Source: Bacillota bacterium
Lineage (GTDB): Bacteria > Bacillota > Desulfotomaculia > Desulfotomaculales > Desulfallaceae
Direction: 5' to 3'
Assembly (NCBI GenBank): GCA_009781965.1
Contig: WQUS01000277.1
Location: 1-10,031, forward strand
Length of the DNA stretch: 10,031 bases
Shown: positions 4,902 to 10,031 of the stretch, piece by piece
How positions within the stretch are numbered: position 1 is the stretch's first letter
Layout of the letters: every line of letters begins with the position of its first letter
The notes under the pieces: model-generated
What the model was told of the DNA's origin: nothing
Seen by the model: the letters and a program-made list of their open reading frames with translations, nothing else
The model's database searches: none
Made by a program: the position numbers and the translations under genes

Positions 4902-7553
4902 TTGCAAGGTAATGAAAAAGGTAATGAAATTAGAGCTAAGTTCCTGCAGTATTTTCAACAACGGGGACATAAAATAATGCCCAGCTTTTCACTAATCCCG
5001 CACAACGATCCCAGTATTCTCTGGACGGCTGCCGGGATGGTGCCCTTAAAGCCATATTTCACCGGGGCGGCCAAGCCAGAGGCGAGCCGGGTTACTACCT
5101 GTCAAAAATGCCTGCGCACGCCGGATATCGATTCGGTGGGGCGTACCGCCAGGCACCATACCTTTTTTGAAATGCTGGGTAATTTCTCATTCGGCGATTA
5201 TTTTAAACAAGAGGCTATTCCCTGGGCCTGGGAGTTTTTGACCGGGGAACTGCACCTGGACCCGGACAAACTGTGGATCACCATTTACCAGGATGACGAC
5301 GAAGCCTTTGGCATCTGGAACCGGGAGGTTGGCATCCCCGCCGGCCGCATTGTGCGTATGGGTAAAGAGACTAACTTTTGGGAGATCGGTGTCGGACCCT
5401 GCGGGCCATGCTCTGAGATCTACTATGACTTGGGTCCGGAAAGGGGCTGCGGCGCGCCGGACTGCTCGGTGGGCTGCGACTGCGACCGGTACCTGGAGAT
5501 TTGGAACCTGGTTTTTATTCAATTTTTCCGGGATGAGGAAGGCAACTATAATCCGCTTAAAAATAAAGGCATTGACACAGGCATGGGCCTGGAACGGCTG
5601 GCGTCGGTACTGCAACAGGTGCAAACCAATTTTGATACCGACCTGCTGCGGGACATTATGGATTTTACCGGCAATCTGACCGGCAATCCTTACGGCTCCG
5701 GCGCCGATATCGATTTGGCTTTGAAGGTGATTGCCGATCACGTGCGGGCGCTGTGCTTTGCTATTTCAGACGGCGCCTTGCCGTCTAACGAGGGACGCGG
5801 TTATGTGCTGCGCCGCCTGCTCAGACGGGCGGTGCGTTTTGGCCGGGTGCTGGGGGTGGAAGAACCGTTCCTTTACCGGGTGGCCGGCGCGGTGATTGAG
5901 AAAATGAGCGATTATTACACCGAACTGACCAAAAACGCGGACCTGATTGGCCGGGTGATTAAAACTGAGGAAGAAAGGTTTGGCGAAACCCTGGTCCAGG
6001 GCACCGAGCTGCTGAACGAATTGATCACAACAGCCAAAAAGGCGGGCCAAACCTTTATTGCCGGGGAAAAGGCCTTCCGGCTTTACGACACTTACGGATT
6101 TCCCCTGGAACTGACCATGGAAATAGCTGGTGAAAACGGTTTGGAGGTGGACGAGCCAGGTTTTACCGCGGCGATGGAACAGCAGCGCGAACGGGCCCGC
6201 AGCGCCAGGCAGGAAACCGAATACCTGTCTGAAAAATCGGCGCTGCTGAAGTCAGTGCTTGAACAGGCCGGCGAGACCATTTTTACCGGTTACGATACCC
6301 TCTCCAGTCGCTCTAAAATCAAGGCTATCTTTGTGGGCGATGTTCAAGTGGAACAAGCCGTTGCCGGCCAGGAAGCGGAAATAGTGCTGGATATTACTCC
6401 CTGCTATGCCGAGTCCGGCGGGCAGCTGGCCGATCACGCCCTTATGACCGCCGCCGAAGCTTCAGTGCTGATCGAGGAAGTCATTAAACCTGTGGAAGGA
6501 CTGCATTTGCACCGGGGTAAAGTTACTGCCGGCGTAATCAAGGTCCATGATGAATTGACTGTGCAGGTAGATGTTAAGCGGCGCATGAACATTGCCCGCA
6601 ACCACTCCGCCACCCACCTGCTGCATCAGTCGCTGCGCCGGGTGCTGGGCGAGCATGTGCACCAGGCCGGTTCCTTGGTATCGCCGGAGCGGCTGCGTTT
6701 CGATTTTACCCATTTTGCCGCCATCAGCCAGGCTGAACTGGAGCAGGTGGAGCAAATGGTGAACGAGGCTATTTTAAATAATCTGCCTGTGGAGACAGTG
6801 CTCACCACCCTGGATGAGGCCAGAGACCTGGGGGCGGAGGCGCTGTTCGACGAAAAGTACGGCGACCGGGTACGGCTGGTTAAAATGGGTGATTTTAGCC
6901 TGGAGTTGTGCGGCGGCACCCACGTGAAATCCACCGCCGAAATGGGTATCTTTAAATTGCTGGGTGAAAGCAGTGTGGGGTCCGGACTGCGCCGGGTGGA
7001 GGCGCTGACCGGCGAGGGCACCATGCATTATTACCGTTCCCGGGATGAACAACTGACCAGTATGGCCCGGATCCTGAAGACGGCGCCCCATGAACTGTTG
7101 CACCGGGCGGAAAATCTGGCCCACACCTTGCGTGAAGCGGAAAAAGAGGCTGAAACGCTGCGGGCGCGGCTGGCCCGTTACGAGGTGCAAAGCGTACTCG
7201 ATCAGGCTCGCGAAGTTGGCGGGGTTAAGGTACTTGCCGCCCGGGCCGAAGCAACGGATATGGATAATCTGCGGGCGATGGTTGATTTGCTGCGCGATAA
7301 AATGGGTTCCGGCGTCATTGTGCTGGCCTCGGCAGCGGACGGTAAAGTCAACCTGGTGGCCGGGGTAAGCAAGGACTTGGTTGCCAGCGGTCTGCACGCC
7401 GGCAAAATGCTGAAGGAAATCGCCCCGCTGGTGGGCGGCGGCGGTGGCGGCCGGCCTGATATGGCTCAGGCCGGCGGCAAAGATCCGGCTGGTATCGACC
7501 AGGCGCTGGCAAAAGTTTATTCCCTATTGGCTGCTAAAAGCGAACAGAAATAA
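4902..7553 (+). CDS. alaS: Alanyl-tRNA synthetase
   Basis: This cytosolic class II synthetase charges tRNA-Ala with alanine; its 883 residues are full length. The N-terminal aminoacylation core shows LWTAAGMVPLKPYF, TCQKCLRTPDID and RHHTFFEMLGNFSFGDYFK (motif 2 region, H85-H86), followed by GPCGPCSEIYYDLGP and a Cys-rich insert CGAPDCSVGCDC. The editing domain that clears Ser- and Gly-tRNA has the zinc ligands HSATH (H568, H572) and CGGTH (C670, H674). The C-terminal C-Ala/DHHA1 domain ends in the Gly run and RPDMAQAGG (about 845-860). The start is TTG at 4902, preceded by GGGGGTGG (4887-4894); the first possible ATG codons lie inside the conserved core. The gene follows a promoter, leader and terminator, so expression is probably attenuated. 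The GC content is clearly higher than in the left part of the window. Confidence 0.98.
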   Translation: MQGNEKGNEIRAKFLQYFQQRGHKIMPSFSLIPHNDPSILWTAAGMVPLKPYFTGAAKPEASRVTTCQKCLRTPDIDSVGRTARHHTFFEMLGNFSFGDYFKQEAIPWAWEFLTGELHLDPDKLWITIYQDDDEAFGIWNREVGIPAGRIVRMGKETNFWEIGVGPCGPCSEIYYDLGPERGCGAPDCSVGCDCDRYLEIWNLVFIQFFRDEEGNYNPLKNKGIDTGMGLERLASVLQQVQTNFDTDLLRDIMDFTGNLTGNPYGSGADIDLALKVIADHVRALCFAISDGALPSNEGRGYVLRRLLRRAVRFGRVLGVEEPFLYRVAGAVIEKMSDYYTELTKNADLIGRVIKTEEERFGETLVQGTELLNELITTAKKAGQTFIAGEKAFRLYDTYGFPLELTMEIAGENGLEVDEPGFTAAMEQQRERARSARQETEYLSEKSALLKSVLEQAGETIFTGYDTLSSRSKIKAIFVGDVQVEQAVAGQEAEIVLDITPCYAESGGQLADHALMTAAEASVLIEEVIKPVEGLHLHRGKVTAGVIKVHDELTVQVDVKRRMNIARNHSATHLLHQSLRRVLGEHVHQAGSLVSPERLRFDFTHFAAISQAELEQVEQMVNEAILNNLPVETVLTTLDEARDLGAEALFDEKYGDRVRLVKMGDFSLELCGGTHVKSTAEMGIFKLLGESSVGSGLRRVEALTGEGTMHYYRSRDEQLTSMARILKTAPHELLHRAENLAHTLREAEKEAETLRARLARYEVQSVLDQAREVGGVKVLAARAEATDMDNLRAMVDLLRDKMGSGVIVLASAADGKVNLVAGVSKDLVASGLHAGKMLKEIAPLVGGGGGGRPDMAQAGGKDPAGIDQALAKVYSLLAAKSEQK

Positions 7554-7561
7554 TTTAGGGT

Positions 7562-7590
7562 TTCTCATAATAGCTGTTTGCGGTTATAAT
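7562..7590 (+). promoter_or_regulatory. Possible promoter for ireB
   Basis: A perfect TATAAT (7585-7590) lies 17 bp after TTCTCA (7562-7567), which matches the -35 consensus at four of six positions. It sits in the 99-base gap between alaS and ireB and could give ireB and the genes after it transcription independent of the alaS leader. There is no visible terminator after alaS, so readthrough is also expected. Confidence 0.4.
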
Positions 7591-7652
7591 AGTAAATATA
7601 TCCTGCGGTCAAGGTTGCTTTCGATGTGGTGATAAATAGGGGAGGATTTCTT

Positions 7653-7910
7653 ATGTCCGGGGAAATTTCCGAAAACACGATGATGTTTAAAGTCCAGGCG
7701 GAAGAAAACAAGGCCAGGGAAATATTGCTGGAGGTATATGACGCGTTAAAGGAAAAAGGTTATAATCCCATTAACCAGCTTGTTGGGTACCTGCTTTCCG
7801 GCGATCCGGCCTATATCACCAGCTATAACAATGCCAGAAGCTTGATCCGTAAGCTGGAACGGGACGAGCTGTTGGAAGAACTGGTGAAGAAATATCTGTC
7901 CACAAGCTGA
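7653..7910 (+). CDS. ireB: IreB family regulatory protein (UPF0297, YrzL)
   Basis: A small cytosolic protein of 85 residues. In Enterococcus faecalis IreB is phosphorylated by the PASTA-domain kinase IreK and acts in cell-envelope stress and cephalosporin resistance; its role elsewhere is less clear. The conserved core EKGYNPINQLVGYLLSGDPA, followed by YITSYNNARSLIRKLERDE, is intact. The N-terminal SENT (residues 6-9) lines up with the stretch of E. faecalis IreB that carries its phosphorylated threonines, so T9 is a likely phosphosite, with a Ser at the other position. I chose the ATG at 7653 over the upstream GTG at 7626 because GGGGAGGA lies just before it and the family starts there. The stop codon overlaps the ribosome binding site of the next gene. 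Confidence 0.93.
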   Translation: MSGEISENTMMFKVQAEENKAREILLEVYDALKEKGYNPINQLVGYLLSGDPAYITSYNNARSLIRKLERDELLEELVKKYLSTS

Positions 7911-7920
7911 GGACGGACAT

Positions 7921-8868
7921 TTGCAGTACAGAAAACTTGGCGCTACGGGGCTTAACGTGTCCAGGCTCTGTTTCGGAGCCTTAACCATTGGCCCGCTGCA
8001 GAGAAATCTATCCTTGGCGCAAGGAGCCGGGCTAATTCGTCTGGCTATCGATATGGGCATAAACTTTATTGATACCGCAGAAAGCTACCATTGCTACCCT
8101 TATATTCGTGAAGCCCTGAAAAACTGTCCCGCCCGGGTTAACATTGCCTCCAAATCTTACGCTTATACCCGGGACGGCATGGAGAAAAGCCTATTTGACG
8201 CGCTAAGCGCACTGGAACGCGAGAGCATAGAAATCTTTTTGCTGCACGAACAGGAATCATACCACACGATTAAGGGACATCAAGCAGCATTGGATTACCT
8301 GGTGTCCGCCCGGGCCCGCGGGTTGGTGCGGGCGGTGGGTATTTCGACTCATTGCGTAGCCGGGGTGCGCGCCGCCGCTTCCGTACCGGAAATTGAGGTT
8401 ATCCACCCTATTATCAACCTGCAGGGCATTGGCATTCAGGACGGCAGCCGGGAAGAAATGTTGGAGGCTATCGCCTTTGCCGCCGCTATGGGTAAAGGCA
8501 TTTACGGGATGAAATGCCTGGGCGGCGGTCATTTGATCCCGGATGCTGACCAAGCGATGGAATTTGTGCTGTCTCTGCCGGAATTGGCCGCGGTGGCGGT
8601 GGGTATGCAGTCCCCGGAAGAGATCCTGTACAACGTGGCCCGGTTTGCCGGTCAAACGCCTTCGCCTGCGATTATACCCGCTTTGGCCGCGTTGCCGCGC
8701 CGGCTCCACATTGAAGACTGGTGCCGGGGCTGCGGGCAGTGTGTCAAGCGGTGCTCAGCCGGAGCGTTGCGGATAAAAGATGAGCGGGCCGTGGTAGACG
8801 AAGCCCGCTGCCGTCTGTGCAGCTACTGCGCCGCAGTTTGTTCGGATTTTTGTATCAAAATAATCTAA
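7921..8868 (+). CDS. Aldo/keto reductase with C-terminal 2x[4Fe-4S] ferredoxin domain
   Basis: A predicted cytosolic oxidoreductase of 315 residues. The N-terminal TIM-barrel part (1-260) carries the aldo/keto reductase tetrad: D51 and Y56 in FIDTAESY, K78 in ASKSY and H109 in LLHEQ. The C-terminal 50 residues are a bacterial-type ferredoxin domain with CRGCGQC-VKRC (C268, C271, C274, C278) and CRLCSYC-AAVC (C297, C300, C303, C307), plus an extra C311. Both clusters lack the Pro that usually follows the fourth Cys. This architecture is common in anaerobes, but substrates are mostly unknown; electron exchange between NAD(P)H and ferredoxin is a reasonable inference. The start is TTG at 7921 with AGGA (7910-7913) overlapping the ireB stop, so the two are coupled. 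Its conserved place in the ireB–ruvX block gives no clear functional clue. Confidence 0.92.
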   Translation: MQYRKLGATGLNVSRLCFGALTIGPLQRNLSLAQGAGLIRLAIDMGINFIDTAESYHCYPYIREALKNCPARVNIASKSYAYTRDGMEKSLFDALSALERESIEIFLLHEQESYHTIKGHQAALDYLVSARARGLVRAVGISTHCVAGVRAAASVPEIEVIHPIINLQGIGIQDGSREEMLEAIAFAAAMGKGIYGMKCLGGGHLIPDADQAMEFVLSLPELAAVAVGMQSPEEILYNVARFAGQTPSPAIIPALAALPRRLHIEDWCRGCGQCVKRCSAGALRIKDERAVVDEARCRLCSYCAAVCSDFCIKII

Positions 8869-8901
8869 CCATCTAATACCCCTAACCATAAAGGAGTAAA
8901 T

Positions 8902-9327
8902 ATGCGCGTACTGGGGCTGGATCTGGGCGAAAAAAATATCGGCGTTGCGGTCAGCGATCAGTTTGGCTGGACGGCCCAGGGCCTGGAAAGCATCCGCAGT
9001 AAAGGCAATGTGACAGCGGATCTGGATCAGATCAATCTGGTGGCGCAACAATATGAGGTGGACAAAGTGGTTGTCGGTCTGCCGCGCAACATGAACGGCA
9101 GTTATGGTCCCCAAGCCGAAAAGGCCCTGAAATTTGCCGGCTTGCTTGAAAAAAGGCTGGGGTTGCCGGTGGAAACATGGGATGAACGGCTTAGTACCGT
9201 GGCTGCCCAACGGGTATTGCTTGAGGCTGACGTGAGCCGTAAAAAACGCCGCCGTGTGGTGGACCAAATGGCGGCGGCGATAATATTGCAAGGTTACCTG
9301 GACGCCAAAGGGCGGAACAATTCTTGA
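8902..9327 (+). CDS. ruvX: RuvX/YqgF family RNase H-fold nuclease
   Basis: A 141-residue member of the YqgF family, the usual length. In E. coli the protein takes part in 16S rRNA 5'-end maturation, and homologues cut Holliday junctions in vitro, hence the two names. Family landmarks are VLGLDLGEKNIGVAVSD (3-19) with catalytic D7, VVVGLPRNMNGS (56-67), WDERLST (93-99) and VDQMAAAIILQGYL (120-133) with D121, covering the acidic active site. The start at 8902 has AAGGAG (8891-8896) five bases before it. It follows the reductase gene after 33 bases and precedes the DUF1292 gene, the standard Clostridia/Bacilli order. Its stop codon overlaps the -35 box of the next promoter. Confidence 0.95.
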   Translation: MRVLGLDLGEKNIGVAVSDQFGWTAQGLESIRSKGNVTADLDQINLVAQQYEVDKVVVGLPRNMNGSYGPQAEKALKFAGLLEKRLGLPVETWDERLSTVAAQRVLLEADVSRKKRRRVVDQMAAAIILQGYLDAKGRNNS

Positions 9328-9352
9328 CAGCATCCCTTTTATTGGGTAAAAT
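9324..9352 (+). promoter_or_regulatory. Promoter for the DUF1292 gene
   Basis: A perfect TTGACA (9324-9329) and TAAAAT (9347-9352) are spaced 17 bp apart. The -35 box overlaps the ruvX stop (TGA, 9325-9327). The transcript should start near 9359, about 23 bases before the ATG at 9382. The DUF1292 gene and the VanW-like gene can therefore be made independently of the upstream genes. Confidence 0.8.
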
Positions 9353-9381
9353 AGCCGTAACTTTTGGAAAGAGGTGGGTTT

Positions 9382-9669
9382 ATGCCCGAGTTGGATGATA
9401 TTATCACCATCGTGGATGAAGAAGGCGCCGAACATGACGTGGTTGTTTTCGGCGTTTTTGATGTGGAAGGTAAAAAGTATGCCGTACTGGCCCCGCTGGA
9501 CGAGGATGAAGAAGCTGACCCTGATGAAGAGTGTGAAAGCGAAGCATTCATCCTGCGGTTTGATGCTGATGAGGAAGGCAACGAGGTCATGGTTGAGATT
9601 GACGATGAGGAATGGGAAAAGGTTAAAGACAAATGTATGGAAGAGTTTGACTTTTTTGTGGAAGAATAA
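9382..9669 (+). CDS. DUF1292 / UPF0473 acidic protein (YrzB family)
   Basis: A 95-residue, strongly acidic cytosolic protein. The N-terminal part has the family pattern DDIITIVDEEGAEHDVVVFG (5-24) and FDVEGKKYAVLAPLDEDEE (26-44), then an Asp/Glu-rich middle and a second strand set, AFILRFDADEEGNEVMVEID, before the closing helix EEWEKVKDKCMEEFDFF. The family is widespread in Firmicutes, usually right after ruvX, and has no established function. The ATG at 9382 is preferred over an upstream TTG because GAGGTG (9371-9376) precedes it and the family begins at MPE. It has its own strong promoter. Confidence 0.92.
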   Translation: MPELDDIITIVDEEGAEHDVVVFGVFDVEGKKYAVLAPLDEDEEADPDEECESEAFILRFDADEEGNEVMVEIDDEEWEKVKDKCMEEFDFFVEE

Positions 9670-9693
9670 GACTGCGCCCCCGGAGGGAACACC

Positions 9694-10031
9694 ATGCGCA
9701 CGCGAATAGCCATTGGTATAGCGTTAGCGTTTTTATTGCTGGCCGGCGCCTTTTGGGCTCTGGTTGGCGTTCCCTTCGTTGCCGCGGATATTATGCCCGG
9801 CGTTTACATCGGTCCTTTGGCTCTGGGCGGGTTAACCAGGGCCGAGGCGCAAGTGAAGCTGCAAGCAATGGGCGTTGATTTGGCTTCATTACCGATACAT
9901 ATAACTTACGGTTCGGATACTTGGCAGGCTTCAACCGGCGAACTTGGTTTGACCTTGGATGTAGACGGCTCCCTGGCTCTGGCCATGCAAGCCGGCCGCA
10001 GCGGTTCGTTCTTCAACCGGCTGGCCGAGCG
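9694..10031 (+). CDS. VanW/YoaR-like membrane-anchored protein with PG_binding_4 domain (5' part only)
   Basis: The first 112 codons of a longer gene cut by the window end. A short basic start (MRTR) and a hydrophobic run IAIGIALAFLLLAGAFWALV (5-24) form a signal peptide or N-terminal anchor. Then come GVYIGPLALGGLTRAEAQ (36-53), ITYGSDTWQASTGELGLTLD (70-89) and QAGRSGSFFNRL (99-110), the pattern of the putative peptidoglycan-binding domain found before VanW domains in extracytoplasmic proteins of Clostridia and Bacilli. A VanW domain downstream is expected but lies outside the window. The ATG at 9694 has GGAGGG (9682-9687) upstream. It follows the DUF1292 gene by 24 bases and probably shares its promoter. 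A cell-wall role is inferred from the family. Confidence 0.85.
   Translation, partial: MRTRIAIGIALAFLLLAGAFWALVGVPFVAADIMPGVYIGPLALGGLTRAEAQVKLQAMGVDLASLPIHITYGSDTWQASTGELGLTLDVDGSLALAMQAGRSGSFFNRLAE

Noticed and set aside
6774..7397. 207-codon minus-strand frame inside alaS, and a similar one at 8755-9435 opposite the reductase end and ruvX
   Set aside because: Both lie opposite well-conserved genes in GC-rich DNA, have low-complexity compositions and no ribosome binding site. They are by-products of codon bias.
1..10031. CRISPR array, tRNA or rRNA genes, insertion sequence or integrase
   Set aside because: I found no regularly spaced repeats, no tRNA-like cloverleaf or rRNA sequence, and no transposase or recombinase frame in the window.

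Overview
The window looks like a chromosomal piece of an anaerobic, Gram-positive (Firmicutes/Clostridia-type) bacterium. This rests on the conserved block alaS – ireB – ferredoxin-type aldo/keto reductase – ruvX – DUF1292 gene – VanW-like cell-wall gene, on several strong purine-rich ribosome binding sites, TTG starts, and textbook sigma-A-type promoters with 17-bp spacers. A Peptococcaceae/Desulfotomaculum-like origin is my inference and is not proven by the sequence.

Left part (1-1460, + strand, AT-rich, accessory-looking). An open frame runs from the window edge to 147. Positions 144-358 carry what reads as the remains of a small frameshifted gene. An unrecognised 91-residue ORF follows at 408-683. 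Then comes a compact toxin-antitoxin operon of the HigB2/HigA2 type, with the toxin first and the antitoxin overlapping it by 8 bp. Its promoter has a perfect 10+1+10 bp palindrome lying between and overlapping the -35 and -10 boxes, which looks like an autoregulatory operator.

Middle part (1525-4548, - strand). An apparent three-gene transcription unit reads, in order of transcription: a small four-helix membrane protein of unknown function, a CCA-adding tRNA nucleotidyltransferase with an HD domain, and a 12-helix major facilitator transporter. The transporter start overlaps the cca stop (ATGA). An extended -10 promoter lies upstream of the membrane-protein gene.

Intergenic 4549-4901 holds the divergent promoters. 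The alaS side has a consensus promoter, a structured leader of about 170 nt ending in an intrinsic terminator, and a perfect 13-bp tandem duplication of the poly-T/CGCATA segment just after the terminator. This suggests that alaS is controlled by premature termination. The leader has a weak T-box-like motif but does not convincingly match a class I know.

Right part (4902-10031, + strand). alaS (alanyl-tRNA synthetase, TTG start) is followed by ireB (small substrate of the PASTA-type Ser/Thr kinase in enterococci), an aldo/keto reductase fused to a 2x[4Fe-4S] ferredoxin domain, ruvX/yqgF (RNase H-fold nuclease), an acidic DUF1292 protein with its own strong promoter, and the start of a membrane-anchored VanW/PG_binding_4 protein cut by the window end. 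Translation (alaS, cca), rRNA/DNA processing (ruvX) and envelope signalling (ireB, VanW-like) thus sit together, as is usual in Clostridia. Most of the window is ordinary housekeeping. The items most worth a second look are the alaS leader and the toxin-antitoxin operator.
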